64,000 bases of DNA from assembly GCA_028285305.1 (NCBI GenBank), contig JANQPV010000022.1, forward strand, positions 62,001-126,000, written 5' to 3'. Position numbers and translations under genes: made by a program. The stretch is from Alphaproteobacteria bacterium (GTDB lineage Bacteria > Pseudomonadota > Alphaproteobacteria > SMXP01). Under the pieces are notes generated by a model. That model saw nothing but the letters and a program-made list of their open reading frames with translations. It had not been told where the DNA came from and did no database searches. Below, in pieces: positions 16,517 through 26,966 of the stretch (the first letter of the stretch is position 1; each line of letters starts with the position of its first letter).

Positions 16517-19462
16517 ATGAGCCAAAGTAAAAGTACCAAAGTCGTCCCCAACGATGAGTTCGAACAGACAAGCTTCCTATACGGATCAAATGCTACTTTC
16601 ATCGAAACGCTGTACAAGAAATATGTGGATGACCCCAACTCCGTAGATCCGGAGTGGCAAGTCTTCTTTGCCGGGTTGGGCGACAAGCAAGCCCACGTCA
16701 AGAAGGAAGTGGAGGGACCGACCTGGGAGCGGTCCGACTGGCCGCTTGTCGACAATGGAGACCTGACGAGCGCCCTTGACACCAATTATCAATCGGCTCT
16801 GACGAAGCTTAGAGAGATTTCCGATCGGCGCTCGGGCGGAGCCGAATCGCGCGATGCAACGCTCGATTCCATTCGTGCCATCATGCTCATCCGCGCTTAC
16901 CGTATTCGCGGCCACTTGATGGCGAATCTGGACCCTCTCCAACTTGATCCGCCTGAAGATCACCCCGAGCTTGATTATCGGACATATGGTTTTACCGAGG
17001 CGGACTTAGACCGGCCGATATTTATCGACAACTATTTGGGCCTTGAGACGGCTTCGTTAAGAGAAATTCTTTCAATCCTGAAGCGGACCTATTGCGGGAC
17101 GTTGGGTGTTGAGTTCATGCATATGACTGACCCTGACGAAAAAGCTTGGATCCAGCACCGGATCGAAGGTGTGGGTAAGGAGATTCAATTTACTCCTGAA
17201 GGCAAAATGGCGATCTTAAACAAGATCGTGGAAGCTGAAGGCTTTGAGAAGTTTCTCCATGTGAAATATACGGGCACGAAGCGATTTGGTCTTGACGGAG
17301 CAGAGGCACTACTGCCTGCGCTTGAGCAAATCATTAAGCGGGGCGGGGCCTTGGGTGTTCGCGAAATCGTTCTTGGGATGCCTCATCGTGGCCGATTGAA
17401 TGTTCTCTCTGCCGTGATGGGAAAGCCCTACCGGGCGATCTTTCACGAGTTCAAAGGCGGATCGTCTAATCCCGACACGATCGATGGATCCGGCGACGTG
17501 AAATATCATCTGGGGGCGTCCTCTGACCGGGAGTTTGACGGCAATCGGGTTCACCTTTCGCTGACGGCTAACCCTTCTCACCTTGAAGCGGTCAATCCGG
17601 TCGTTATGGGCAAAGCGCGCGCGAAGCAACATCAGCGGGGGGACAAAGATCGCAAGTCTGTTCTTCCAGTGCTGATGCACGGCGATGCGGCGTTCGCAGG
17701 GCAAGGCATCGTTGCGGAATGTTTGGGGCTGTCCGGCTTGCGGGGACACCGGGTCGGCGGCACCATTCATGTGATCGTCAACAATCAAATCGGCTTCACG
17801 ACGAGCCCGCACAATTCACGAACGTCACCCTATCCATCCGACGTTGCTCTGATGGTGCAAGCGCCAATTTTTCATGTGAACGGGGATGATCCCGAAGCGG
17901 TCGTTTATGCGGCAAAGGTCGCAACTGAATTCCGCCAGGAATTTGGCAAGGATGTCGTCATTGATATGTTCTGTTATCGCCGCCACGGGCACAATGAGGG
18001 CGATGAACCTATGTTCACACAGCCGCTCATGTACAAGACCATCAAAGAGCATCCAACTACCCGCGATATCTATAGCAAACGGCTGGTAGAAGAAGGGCTC
18101 CTCACGGATGAGGACGCCAAGAGTGCTGTTACAGAGTTCCATGGCTATCTTGAAGAAGAGTTCGATACGGCGGACGGGTATCGCCCCAACAGGGCCGATT
18201 GGCTCGATGGCCGATGGGCGGGATTCGAGCGTGCCTCCGGTGATGATCGACGCGGTCAGACACCCGTTCCGATCGCGCATCTCAAAAAGATCGGTGATGC
18301 CCTCACGACGATTCCGGAAGATTTCACGCCGCACCGAACAATTCGGCGCCTGTTCGACCAGAAAAAGAAGATGTTTGAAAGCGGGGATGGCATCGACTGG
18401 GCCACAGCCGAAGCCCTCGCGTTCGGATCGCTTCTGACTGAAGGACACCATGTTCGCTTGGCAGGTCAAGACTCGATGCGCGGTACGTTTTCACAGCGCC
18501 ATTCCGGGATTATCGATCAGGAAACCGCCGATCGATATCTTCCGCTCAACCATATCCAGTATGGGCAATCAGAGTTTGACGTGATCGACTCCATGTTGTC
18601 CGAGGAGGCGGTGCTTGGCTTTGAATATGGCTACAGCCTGGCGGAGCCCAATTCGCTTGTCCTGTGGGAGGCGCAGTTCGGGGATTTTGCGAACGGGGCG
18701 CAAACGATCATCGATCAATTCATCTGTAGCGGCGAACGCAAGTGGCTGCGGATGAGTGGGCTCGTTCTGTTGTTGCCGCATGGTTATGAAGGTCAGGGGC
18801 CTGAGCACTCTTCGGCGAGACTCGAACGTTATTTGCAGCTTTGTGCAGAGGATAACTGGCAGGTCGCTAATTGCACCACGCCGGCCAACTATTTCCACAT
18901 CTTGCGTCGGCAGATGCACCGCAAATTCCGCAAACCGCTTGTGCTGATGACGCCGAAGTCGCTCTTGCGCCATAAGAAGTGTGTGTCGCGGCTCGATGAG
19001 ATGGGCCCCGGTTCATCTTTTCACCGGGTGCTTTTCGACGATGCCCAGTCGAACCCGAATTCCAAGGTTACGCTGCAAGACGATGCCAACATTAAGCGCG
19101 TCGTGATCTGCTCCGGCAAAGTCTATTACGATTTGTATGAAGAACGTGAGAAGCGCGGCATTGACGATATCTATCTGTTGCGGATTGAACAGTACTATCC
19201 GTTTCCGGCAAAGTCGTTGATTTCGGAACTCGGCCGCTTTGTTCAAGCTGACATGGTTTGGTGCCAAGAAGAGCCTAAGAATATGGGGGCTTGGAACTTC
19301 ATCGAGCCCAACATTGAGTGGGTTCTTGGCAAGATCGATGCGGAGTGCCGCAGGGCGCGCTACGTGGGTCGCAATGCCTCGGCGTCCACAGCCACGGGCT
19401 TGGTGAGTACCCACAATGCGGAGCGTGATGCGTTTTTGGATGAGGCTCTGACGCTGACATAG
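16517..19462 (+). CDS. sucA: 2-oxoglutarate dehydrogenase E1 component
   Basis: The 981-residue thiamin-diphosphate enzyme decarboxylates 2-oxoglutarate and passes the succinyl group to the lipoyl arm of SucB. The N-terminal segment FLYGSNATFIETLYKKYV is the E2-binding helix of the family. Characteristic motifs follow: EGFEKFLHVKYTGTKRFGL, VLGMPHRGRLNVL, the thiamin fold GDAAFAGQGIVAE and NNQIGFTT, and RRHGHNEGDEPMFTQP. The C-terminal domain has YSLAEPNSLVLWEAQFGDF and MSGLVLLLPHGYEGQGPEHS. It heads a tight operon with sucB and lpd; sucB starts 27 bases after its stop. Confidence 0.97.
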   Translation: MSQSKSTKVVPNDEFEQTSFLYGSNATFIETLYKKYVDDPNSVDPEWQVFFAGLGDKQAHVKKEVEGPTWERSDWPLVDNGDLTSALDTNYQSALTKLREISDRRSGGAESRDATLDSIRAIMLIRAYRIRGHLMANLDPLQLDPPEDHPELDYRTYGFTEADLDRPIFIDNYLGLETASLREILSILKRTYCGTLGVEFMHMTDPDEKAWIQHRIEGVGKEIQFTPEGKMAILNKIVEAEGFEKFLHVKYTGTKRFGLDGAEALLPALEQIIKRGGALGVREIVLGMPHRGRLNVLSAVMGKPYRAIFHEFKGGSSNPDTIDGSGDVKYHLGASSDREFDGNRVHLSLTANPSHLEAVNPVVMGKARAKQHQRGDKDRKSVLPVLMHGDAAFAGQGIVAECLGLSGLRGHRVGGTIHVIVNNQIGFTTSPHNSRTSPYPSDVALMVQAPIFHVNGDDPEAVVYAAKVATEFRQEFGKDVVIDMFCYRRHGHNEGDEPMFTQPLMYKTIKEHPTTRDIYSKRLVEEGLLTDEDAKSAVTEFHGYLEEEFDTADGYRPNRADWLDGRWAGFERASGDDRRGQTPVPIAHLKKIGDALTTIPEDFTPHRTIRRLFDQKKKMFESGDGIDWATAEALAFGSLLTEGHHVRLAGQDSMRGTFSQRHSGIIDQETADRYLPLNHIQYGQSEFDVIDSMLSEEAVLGFEYGYSLAEPNSLVLWEAQFGDFANGAQTIIDQFICSGERKWLRMSGLVLLLPHGYEGQGPEHSSARLERYLQLCAEDNWQVANCTTPANYFHILRRQMHRKFRKPLVLMTPKSLLRHKKCVSRLDEMGPGSSFHRVLFDDAQSNPNSKVTLQDDANIKRVVICSGKVYYDLYEEREKRGIDDIYLLRIEQYYPFPAKSLISELGRFVQADMVWCQEEPKNMGAWNFIEPNIEWVLGKIDAECRRARYVGRNASASTATGLVSTHNAERDAFLDEALTLT

Positions 19463-19489
19463 GAGCGGCGGCTGAGAAGGAGAAAAGTT

Positions 19490-20758
19490 ATGAGTGTAGA
19501 AATTCGTGTGCCGACTTTGGGCGAGTCCGTAACGGAAGCAACGATTGCCCAGTGGTATAAGTCCGAAGGCGACCAAGTCGATGTCGATGAGCCGTTGGTG
19601 GAATTGGAGACGGATAAGGTCACCGTTGAAGTGCCTGCTCCGTCCTCGGGTGTCCTGTCGTCCATTTCTGTTCAGCCAGGTGACACTGTTGAAGTGGGCG
19701 CATTGCTCGGTGCCATTGGCGGCGAAGTGGGTGTTAAAGTCGAAGCAAAGTCAGCGCCTGCACCGGAGCCTGAGCCTATGGGAAGTCCAACAGCCCCAGA
19801 GGCTGGAAGCGGAAACGTGGTGACACTGGCGCCCTCAGCGCGGAAAGTCGTTGAAGAAAATGATCTCGACCCGCGTGAAATCGAGGGAACGGGACGGGAC
19901 GGACGCATCACGAAGGGGGATGCGCTTGCGGCCGTTCAAGCGGTCGCAAAGGAGGCGCCGACGATTGAAAAGCAGCCCGCGCCTCAGCCTGTTGCCTCGC
20001 AGCCGGCGGCCCCCAAGCCCGCCGCGCCCGCCCAAACGGAGGTGGGCCGCAAAGTTGGTGAGCGTGAAGAACGGGTGCCGATGACCCGGTTGCGGCAGAC
20101 CATCGCCCGCCGGTTGAAAGACGCACAAAACACGGCGGCGATGCTGACGACCTTTAACGAGGTCGATATGAGCAACGTCATGAAGCTACGCTCGCAGTAC
20201 AAAGAGGTTTTTGAACAAAAGCACGGCGTGCGGCTTGGCTTCATGAGTTTCTTCGTGAAAGCTTGTGTGACGGCCTTGGAAGACGTTCCGGCGGTCAATG
20301 CGGAAGTGGACGGCAGCGACATCATCTACAAGAACCACTATGACATCGGCGTTGCCGTGGGAACCGATCGTGGTCTCGTTGTGCCTGTTGTGAGAGACAC
20401 GGATCAACTGAGTCTTGCCGGGATCGAAAAAGCGATCAATGCCTATGCAGATAAGGCCCGGGACGGCAGTCTCGCTTTGGAAGATCTGCAGGGCGGTACG
20501 TTCACGATTTCTAATGGCGGTGTCTACGGATCGTTGATGTCGACTCCAATTCTCAATGCACCCCAATCGGGTGTTTTGGGTATGCACAAGATCGAGAAGC
20601 GACCCGTTGTGATCGGCGATGAGGTTGTGGTGCGTCCCATGATGTATTTGGCGCTGTCGTATGATCACCGGATCGTTGACGGTAAAGAGGCCGTCACGTT
20701 TTTGGTGCGGGTTAAAGAATGTATCGAAGCACCCCAGCGGATGCTTCTTGATTTGTAA
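19490..20758 (+). CDS. sucB: 2-oxoglutarate dehydrogenase E2 (dihydrolipoyl succinyltransferase)
   Basis: The 422-residue core protein carries one lipoyl domain (residues 1-80; lipoyl Lys43 in [14 protein letters not shown]). A Pro/Ala linker follows, then a peripheral-subunit-binding domain ([20 protein letters not shown]), a second Ala/Pro linker, and the catalytic domain. The active site is [17 protein letters not shown], and [15 protein letters not shown] is the CoA-side loop. GGAG lies 8 bases before the ATG. The protein forms the 24-subunit core that binds SucA and Lpd. Confidence 0.97.
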   Translation: MSVEIRVPTLGESVTEATIAQWYKSEGDQVDVDEPLVELETDKVTVEVPAPSSGVLSSISVQPGDTVEVGALLGAIGGEVGVKVEAKSAPAPEPEPMGSPTAPEAGSGNVVTLAPSARKVVEENDLDPREIEGTGRDGRITKGDALAAVQAVAKEAPTIEKQPAPQPVASQPAAPKPAAPAQTEVGRKVGEREERVPMTRLRQTIARRLKDAQNTAAMLTTFNEVDMSNVMKLRSQYKEVFEQKHGVRLGFMSFFVKACVTALEDVPAVNAEVDGSDIIYKNHYDIGVAVGTDRGLVVPVVRDTDQLSLAGIEKAINAYADKARDGSLALEDLQGGTFTISNGGVYGSLMSTPILNAPQSGVLGMHKIEKRPVVIGDEVVVRPMMYLALSYDHRIVDGKEAVTFLVRVKECIEAPQRMLLDL

Positions 20759-20782
20759 GCCGAGAGTTTGAGGAGACGGACC

Positions 20783-22186
20783 ATGGCTGACGCCTATGAT
20801 CTGGTTGTGATTGGCGGTGGTCCCGGCGGCTACAATTGTGCCATCAGAGGTGCCCAGTTGGGTATGCGTGTCGCGTGTGTCGAAAAGCGCGATACTTACG
20901 GCGGCACATGCCTCAATGTTGGTTGTATTCCATCGAAGGCGTTGCTTCACGCCTCGGAAGTCTATCACGAGACATGCAATGGGATTTCCAGGCTGGGCGT
21001 CAAAGTGCACGGCGTTGATCTCGACTTACCGTTGATGATGCAACACAAGGACAAGTCCGTGCGCGCCCTCACAAAGGGCGTGGAGTATCTCCTTAACAAG
21101 AACAAGATCGACGCGATTTCCGGTGCAGGGCGTATCGTGTCGCCATCCCGGGTCGATGTGACGGGTCCCGATGGCGCCGTGAATACGCTGGAAACGCGCA
21201 ACATCGTGATTGCGACCGGGTCGGAAGTTATGCCTTTGCCCGGCATCGACGTGGACGAGGATCGGATCGTGTCCTCCACAGGTGCACTTTCCCTTCGATA
21301 TGTGCCACAGCATCTCGTCGTTGTTGGCGGCGGCTATATCGGATTGGAGATGGGGTCCGTTTGGCGGCGTCTTGGAGCAAAAGTCACCGTTGTTGAATTC
21401 TTGGACCGGATCACGCCGGGCTTGGATGCCGAAATCGCGGATCAGTTCCAAAAGGTCCTCCGCAAGCAGGGGTTTGAGTTCAAGTTGGGGACGAAAGTGA
21501 CGGGCGTTGATAAGCTTTCTGACGGCGTGCGTATTTCAACGGAAGACGCGGCTGGCGGCAATGACGGACAAATTGAAGCCGATGTCGTTCTAATCTCCAT
21601 CGGCCGGCGACCGTATACGGATAACTTGGGTCTGGAAGATGTTGGTGTGCAGATGGACAATCGAGGCTTCATCTTGACGGACCACTTCAAAACCAACGTG
21701 GACGGTATCTATGCGATTGGCGATGTGACTCACGGGCCGATGCTTGCCCACAAGGCGGAAGACGAGGCCAGCGCCGTGGCCGAAGTCATCGCGGGACAAG
21801 CAGGTCACGTCAATTACGACGTTATTCCAAGCGTCGTCTACACATCTCCGGAGGTTGCCGCTGTCGGTAAGACAGAAGAGGAGCTCAAGGATCAGGGTGT
21901 TTCCTACAAAGTTGGGCGCTTTCCCTTTACCGCGAACGCGCGGGCCAAAGTCGCTGGGCATACGGAAGGTATGGTCAAGGTCATTGCGGATGCGGCAACT
22001 GATCAAGTGCTCGGTGTGCATATGATCGGGCCGAACGTGGGTGAGATCATCGCCGAGGCTGCAATTGCGATGGAGTTTTGCGCGTCAGCCGAAGACATCG
22101 CAATGACGTGTCATGCGCATCCCACGCTTACGGAAGCCGTGCGTCAAGCGGCCATGGATGTGCACGGGCGAACGATGCAGATGTAG
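20783..22186 (+). CDS. lpd: Dihydrolipoamide dehydrogenase (E3)
   Basis: The ATG at 20783 (MADAYDLVVIGGGPGGYNCA) is preferred to one 15 bases upstream because GAGGAGACGG lies at the right distance. The product has 467 residues. It reoxidises lipoamide with FAD and NAD. The redox-active disulfide is in GGTCLNVGCIPSKALLH, the NAD loop is VVGGGYIGLEMGS, FAD is also bound by YAIGDVTHGPMLAHKAEDE, and the C-terminal base is in CHAHPTLTEA. It ends the sucAB-lpd operon and converges on xerC. Confidence 0.96.
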   Translation: MADAYDLVVIGGGPGGYNCAIRGAQLGMRVACVEKRDTYGGTCLNVGCIPSKALLHASEVYHETCNGISRLGVKVHGVDLDLPLMMQHKDKSVRALTKGVEYLLNKNKIDAISGAGRIVSPSRVDVTGPDGAVNTLETRNIVIATGSEVMPLPGIDVDEDRIVSSTGALSLRYVPQHLVVVGGGYIGLEMGSVWRRLGAKVTVVEFLDRITPGLDAEIADQFQKVLRKQGFEFKLGTKVTGVDKLSDGVRISTEDAAGGNDGQIEADVVLISIGRRPYTDNLGLEDVGVQMDNRGFILTDHFKTNVDGIYAIGDVTHGPMLAHKAEDEASAVAEVIAGQAGHVNYDVIPSVVYTSPEVAAVGKTEEELKDQGVSYKVGRFPFTANARAKVAGHTEGMVKVIADAATDQVLGVHMIGPNVGEIIAEAAIAMEFCASAEDIAMTCHAHPTLTEAVRQAAMDVHGRTMQM

Positions 22187-22246
22187 GGGCTTGTCAGCCG
22201 ACGCTCCCGACTTTCCAAACCTACCTCCCCTTTGACTTTTCGGAGA

Positions 22247-23215
22247 TCAAGCCCGAGGGTGTGCTCGTTTGTAAACGCGGCGGAGATGTTCCGCGTCGAC
22301 CTTTGTGTACATTTGGGTTGTCGAGAGGCTTGCGTGGCCGAGGAGTTCTTGGATGGTGCGCAGGTCCCCGCCCGCGCCCAGCAAGTGGGTCGCAAAGGAA
22401 TGGCGCAGTGCATGGGGCGTGGCGGTGGCTGGTAATCCCAGTCTGTGGCGTATGGTTTCCATTTGCCGCTGGATATGGCGCGGCGACAGTCTGCCGCCCC
22501 GAGCACCGAAGAAGAGCGGCCCCTCTTTCTCAATGGGATAGGGGCATGCGGACGTATAGTCTTTGATTGCCTGCCGCACGATGGGCAGTACCGGAACGAT
22601 GCGCGTCTTGTTGCCTTTGCCTTTGACGCGCATTGTGTCCTGGGCCGGAGTATCTTCGCCATTCAATTGAAGCGCTTCCGAAATGCGCAGACCACAGCCG
22701 TACATCAAACAAGTGACCGCCAAATCTCTCAAATTCTGCCAATCGTCGCGGGTGGGCTCGTCGGTTTGGGACAAAACAGATTCCGCTTGATCCACTTCGA
22801 GGGCCTTTGGGATTGGGGCGGATAATCTGGGTGCTGAGAGTACTTCAATCGCCGATGAAGAGATTTCACCGTGCTTTTCCAGGTACTTGAAGAAGCTCTT
22901 AAGTGCCGAAAGCGACCGGGCCATGGATCGATTGGAAAGTGGCTTTTGGCTGGTGTCTTTTGTCGGGGGAGTCCGTCGAAAACTCAGATAGGCGCGAAAA
23001 TCCCTCGGAGCCAGTTCGGCCAGATCTTTTGTGGTAGGGGATGTTCCCAAATGGTCAGCCAGAAAGTCGATGAAGAACACCGCTTCGCGAGTATAGGCGT
23101 CAAACGTGTGAGGGCTGACTTTTTTCTCGTGCTCTAAGTGCTCGGCCCAGCGTGCGATGAGCTGCGTAAGTTTTGCCGAAGCCCTGGACGGCGTGCGTTG
23201 CTGGAAGGCGGTCAT
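22247..23215 (-). CDS. xerC: Site-specific tyrosine recombinase XerC
   Basis: XerC with XerD resolves chromosome dimers at dif. The catalytic residues are visible: Arg in [12 protein letters not shown], Lys in [15 protein letters not shown], His and Arg in [16 protein letters not shown], His in [10 protein letters not shown] and Tyr in MYTKVD. The N-terminal SAM-like domain is [23 protein letters not shown]. The start at 23215 overlaps the transaldolase stop (ATGA), so it is translated by coupling; it gives 322 residues. A longer start at 23248 exists but would overlap the previous gene more. This is the conserved housekeeping position near priA in alphaproteobacteria. Confidence 0.93.
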   Translation of the reverse strand: MTAFQQRTPSRASAKLTQLIARWAEHLEHEKKVSPHTFDAYTREAVFFIDFLADHLGTSPTTKDLAELAPRDFRAYLSFRRTPPTKDTSQKPLSNRSMARSLSALKSFFKYLEKHGEISSSAIEVLSAPRLSAPIPKALEVDQAESVLSQTDEPTRDDWQNLRDLAVTCLMYGCGLRISEALQLNGEDTPAQDTMRVKGKGNKTRIVPVLPIVRQAIKDYTSACPYPIEKEGPLFFGARGGRLSPRHIQRQMETIRHRLGLPATATPHALRHSFATHLLGAGGDLRTIQELLGHASLSTTQMYTKVDAEHLRRVYKRAHPRA

Positions 23216-23874
23216 CGGTCCAGAATTGATTGTCCCGTCTTTTCCCAATCTTTCAAAAACGCTTCTAGGCCTTTGTCCGTAAGGGGATGGCTGATTAAAC
23301 TTCGAAGGACCGCTGGGGGCAGTGTAGCCACATCAGCTCCCATCTTGGCGGACTCTCGGACATGGATCGGATTTCGAACAGAGGCCACAAGAATCTCCGT
23401 GTCAAAATCTTCGTATTGATCATAAATTAAGCGAATGTCCGATATGAGATCCATGCCATCATTGGAAATGTCATCAAGACGCCCGACGAAGGGCGAAATA
23501 AACGTCGCTCCTGCTTTAGCAGCCAACAACGCTTGATTTGCTGAAAAACAAAGGGTCACATTGACCATGATGCTGTCGTCGGTGAGTGCCTTGCAGGCCT
23601 TGAGGCCATCCCATGTCAGCGGTACTTTGACCGCGATATTGTCCGCCCGCGCCCTCAGTTTGCGTCCTTCGGCGATCATCGTTTCGGCATCGGTTGCCGT
23701 CACTTCGGCGCTGACCGGTCCCGCCACCGTCTCACAAATCTCGTCCAAGACTTCGAAAAAGTCGCGACCGGACTTTGCGACCAGTGAGGGGTTCGTGGTC
23801 ACGCCATCCACCATGCCGGTTGCGGACAGGTCTCGAATCTCATCAATGTCTGCGGTATCTACAAAGAACTTCAT
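23212..23874 (-). CDS. tal: Transaldolase (small, FSA/MipB type)
   Basis: The 220-residue enzyme is of the short transaldolase / fructose-6-phosphate aldolase type. The Schiff-base lysine is Lys83 in [13 protein letters not shown]. Further motifs are [12 protein letters not shown] at the start, [33 protein letters not shown] and [11 protein letters not shown]. The last part [15 protein letters not shown] is also typical. By family it moves a dihydroxyacetone unit between sugar phosphates in the pentose pathway; whether it acts as transaldolase or aldolase cannot be told here. Its stop overlaps the xerC start. Confidence 0.9.
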   Translation of the reverse strand: MKFFVDTADIDEIRDLSATGMVDGVTTNPSLVAKSGRDFFEVLDEICETVAGPVSAEVTATDAETMIAEGRKLRARADNIAVKVPLTWDGLKACKALTDDSIMVNVTLCFSANQALLAAKAGATFISPFVGRLDDISNDGMDLISDIRLIYDQYEDFDTEILVASVRNPIHVRESAKMGADVATLPPAVLRSLISHPLTDKGLEAFLKDWEKTGQSILDR

Positions 23875-24004
23875 ATTTGCCTCTGATGTGTGCCTCGGGG
23901 CAGGTTGAAACGTTTACTGCTCCAATGGGAAGCCCTGCCGGGCTATATCGTGCGACACCATATATCGAATAGCTAAGCGAGTCTCACGGCTTTTTCTTAA
24001 TGAG

Positions 24005-26182
24005 ATGTTGACTTCTGAACGGCGTCTTTCGGTCTTAATTCCTCTTCCACTGCCCGGTCCTTACGACTACCTGGCTGCGGAAAACGAGGTCTATGAAGTT
24101 GGCGAATTGGTTCGTGTACCGCTTGCCAATAGAGAAGTGACGGGTGTTGTTTGGAAACTGTCTGGAGCCGGTGAGGCGGTGCCAAGTGAAAAGCTCAAAA
24201 CGGTGGGCGAAAAACTTCCCGTTCCGCGACTTCCCGAAAAGCTGATTCAGTTTATCGACTGGGTGGCTTCCTACACGCTCAGCCCTCCTGGATCCGTGCT
24301 GCGCTTGGCGCTGAGGTCCCGGGAAGCCTTGCTCCCCCCCAAGATGCTCAAGACGTATGTCTTAAGCGGCGAGCTGCCCGCGCGCATGACCAAAGCTCGC
24401 GAAAGGGTGGTTGGTTTGTTCGCGGACAAGCTCCCGCGTACGCGGCGGGAGATTGCCGAGGAAGCGGCTGTCAGCGCCGCCGTCGTTGCCGGCCTGATCA
24501 AGGGCGGTGCGTTTTTAGAAGTCGATCGTCCTGTCGATCTGCCGTTCCCTCTTCCCAGGCCCGATCACCTTCAGGTGGATCTTTCTGAGGATCAGAAGAT
24601 TGCCGCGGGCCAGCTTGTCGAAGCGGTCAAAGCCCGCCGGTTTGCACCTATCTTGCTGGATGGCGTTGCCGGGTCAGGTAAGACAGAGACCTATTTTGAG
24701 GCGGTTGCGGAAGCTTTGAAACAAGATCGGCAGGTGCTGATTTTGCTTCCCGAAATTGCACTTACGGCGCAATTCCTTGGCCGTTTCGAAAAGCGCTTTG
24801 GTGTTTCTCCGGCGCTTTGGCATTCGGACGTGCCAAGCAAAGAGCGGCGGCGATCGTGGCGGAAGATTATTGAAGGGCAGGCGCGCATCGTCGTCGGTGC
24901 GCGCTCAGCGTTGTTTCTTCCCTACTTGGATCTTGGTTTGATCATCATTGATGAAGAACATGAAAGTGCGTTCAAGCAGGAAGAGGGGGTGATCTACCAC
25001 GGGCGGGATATGGCTGTTGCCCGGGCCTCGCTCGAAGAGATCCCCATCATATTAGCTTCAGCCACGCCGTCGCTTGAAACTGTGGTGAACGTTACGCAAG
25101 GCCGTTATCAGCGCCTCGTTCTGCCCGGCCGGTATGGCGCGTCGCAGCTGCCGGCCATTGAACTCCTTGATCTCCGTCAGCACGGTCCTGAAAAAGGAAA
25201 GTGGCTGTCACCAGTTCTTGTGGATGCCCTTCGTGAGACGTTGGCGCGCGGTGAGCAGAGCCTCTTGTTCCTCAATCGGCGGGGTTATGCGCCGCTCACC
25301 GTGTGCCGCAAGTGCGGACATCGGATGACGGCTCCGGACACGTCGTCCTGGCTGGTTGAACATCGGTTCCAAAACCGGTTGGTGTGCCACTTGACCGGGT
25401 TCTCGATGCCAAAACCTGAGGCGTGTCCTTCTTGCGGGGCGCCCGACTCTCTTGTGGGCTGCGGGCCCGGTGTTGAGCGGGTTACAGAGGAAGTGCGGGC
25501 GCTCTTTCCTGACGCCAGGTTGGCTGTGATGTCGAGCGACACGGTCCACGGCCCACGGGCAACAGAAGACCTTGTGAGCCGGATGCAAGCGGGCGACATT
25601 GACTTGCTTGTCGGGACTCAACTGGTGGCGAAAGGCTATCACTTTCCGAAACTCACAACCGTTGGGGTCGTTGATGCCGACCTTGGCTTGTCCGGTGGAG
25701 ATTTGCGCGCGGCGGAGCGGACCTTTCAGCTTCTTACTCAGGTGGCGGGCCGGGCAGGCCGCGAGGACCTTCCCGGTACAGCGTTTTTGCAAACCCATCG
25801 TCCCGATCATCCTGTCCTGGCAGCCATTGCGAAACAGGATCGCGACGCCTTCCTAGCGGCCGAGATCGCTGATCGCAGGGCATTTCATCTGCCGCCCTTC
25901 GGGCGGATGGTTGCGCTTATCTTGTCGAGCGAGGACGGTGGCCTGGTGAAGGACCTGGCAGAGGAGCTGGCGAAAAAAGCGCCGGCGGTACCGGCCATAC
26001 AGGTCTTTGGGCCTGCCCCGGCTCCAATCTCCCTTTTGAGAGGGCGCCATAGATGGCGCTTGCTGGTGAAAGCGGAACCATCGGCCAATGTCCACAGTTT
26101 TATGCGGAAATGGCTTTCGGCTCAGCGTTTTCCAGGCCGGGTGCGTGTCTCAATCGACGTGGATCCATATAGTTTTTTGTGA
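24005..26182 (+). CDS. priA: Primosomal replication protein N' (PriA helicase)
   Basis: PriA restarts stalled replication forks by unwinding and loading the replicative helicase. The 725-residue protein has the N-terminal DNA-binding part (SVLIPLPLPGPYDYL), Walker A DGVAGSGKTETYFEA (about 219-233), the DEEH box LIIIDEEHESAFKQE, SATPSLET, and the C-terminal helicase motif QVAGRAGREDLPG. In the zinc region the outer pair CRKCGH and the CPSCGA pair are kept. The inner site normally reads CPxC and CHxCG; here it reads APDTSS and CHLTGF. Three of four ligands of the second zinc are therefore absent, which may be a lineage trait. It is divergent from transaldolase and upstream of the atp operon. 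Confidence 0.95.
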   Translation: MLTSERRLSVLIPLPLPGPYDYLAAENEVYEVGELVRVPLANREVTGVVWKLSGAGEAVPSEKLKTVGEKLPVPRLPEKLIQFIDWVASYTLSPPGSVLRLALRSREALLPPKMLKTYVLSGELPARMTKARERVVGLFADKLPRTRREIAEEAAVSAAVVAGLIKGGAFLEVDRPVDLPFPLPRPDHLQVDLSEDQKIAAGQLVEAVKARRFAPILLDGVAGSGKTETYFEAVAEALKQDRQVLILLPEIALTAQFLGRFEKRFGVSPALWHSDVPSKERRRSWRKIIEGQARIVVGARSALFLPYLDLGLIIIDEEHESAFKQEEGVIYHGRDMAVARASLEEIPIILASATPSLETVVNVTQGRYQRLVLPGRYGASQLPAIELLDLRQHGPEKGKWLSPVLVDALRETLARGEQSLLFLNRRGYAPLTVCRKCGHRMTAPDTSSWLVEHRFQNRLVCHLTGFSMPKPEACPSCGAPDSLVGCGPGVERVTEEVRALFPDARLAVMSSDTVHGPRATEDLVSRMQAGDIDLLVGTQLVAKGYHFPKLTTVGVVDADLGLSGGDLRAAERTFQLLTQVAGRAGREDLPGTAFLQTHRPDHPVLAAIAKQDRDAFLAAEIADRRAFHLPPFGRMVALILSSEDGGLVKDLAEELAKKAPAVPAIQVFGPAPAPISLLRGRHRWRLLVKAEPSANVHSFMRKWLSAQRFPGRVRVSIDVDPYSFL

Positions 26183-26293
26183 GCGAAAAGCACAACATCG
26201 CCGCTCCCTATGATGTTTGGAAATTATGTGACAATGTGGCGCGCACCCTTTGTTGCAACGCCCATTTGGTTGTGATACCTAACGCGCGGCCTG

Positions 26294-26332
26294 GTGAGGG
26301 GGCGTGTTGTAACGCACGCTCACTTTTTTTTC
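26294..26332 (+). terminator. Intrinsic terminator between priA and atpH
   Basis: An imperfect stem pairs GTGAG and GCGTG with CACGC and TCAC around the loop TTGTAACG, and is followed by nine T residues (26324-26332). It should end the priA transcript before the ATP synthase operon. Confidence 0.7.
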
Positions 26333-26404
26333 GGGCCTCGTCTCTGAACAGTTTTGGTCCTGCTTTTGGCGCAGGTCGCGGGAATTCAGTCGAAAGATAT
26401 TTAG

Positions 26405-26962
26405 GTGGCAGGTGAAGAATCCATCGTTTCCGGGATGTCTGACCGGTACGCCTTGGCGCTTTTTGAACTCGCGCGCGACGACAAGCGACTGGACGAAGTC
26501 GCAGGTGATCTGAAGAAGATCGGCGAACTCCTTGATGGAAGCGATGACCTTGCACGACTGGTGCGCAGTCCGGTTTTTGGGAAAGACCTTCAAGCCAAAT
26601 CCATGGATGCGATCCTGAGCCGCGTTGGGGTCGCGGATCTCACAAAGAACTTCGTCGGTGTATTGATCGAGAATCGCCGGCTGTTTGCGCTTCCGGAAAT
26701 CATAAGAGGATTCAATGGTTTACTGGCGCACCATCGGGGTGAAATCTCCGTTCAGGTGACCACCGCCATTGCGCTTAATTCGGATCAGTCATCTAAGCTC
26801 GAATCTGCGCTGAAAAATGCGTACGGCCGGAGCGTCCAACTCAACGAAACCGTGGATCCTTCGATCCTTGGCGGGCTTATCGTCAAGGTGGGGAGCCGGA
26901 TGATCGACTCCTCCATTTCTACACAACTAAATTCTCTGCAAATTGCGATGAGAGAGGCTTGA
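26405..26962 (+). CDS. atpH: ATP synthase F1, delta subunit
   Basis: Delta links F1 to the peripheral stalk of the ATP synthase. The GTG start at 26405 gives an N-terminus ([22 protein letters not shown]) like that of other alphaproteobacterial delta subunits, so it is preferred to the internal ATG at 26435. The 185-residue length fits. The C-terminal signature is [19 protein letters not shown]-like: [18 protein letters not shown]. First gene of the F1 operon atpHAGDC; atpA begins 4 bases after its stop. The Fo genes are not here, as is usual for alphaproteobacteria. Confidence 0.95.
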   Translation: MAGEESIVSGMSDRYALALFELARDDKRLDEVAGDLKKIGELLDGSDDLARLVRSPVFGKDLQAKSMDAILSRVGVADLTKNFVGVLIENRRLFALPEIIRGFNGLLAHHRGEISVQVTTAIALNSDQSSKLESALKNAYGRSVQLNETVDPSILGGLIVKVGSRMIDSSISTQLNSLQIAMREA

Positions 26963-26966
26963 CCCT

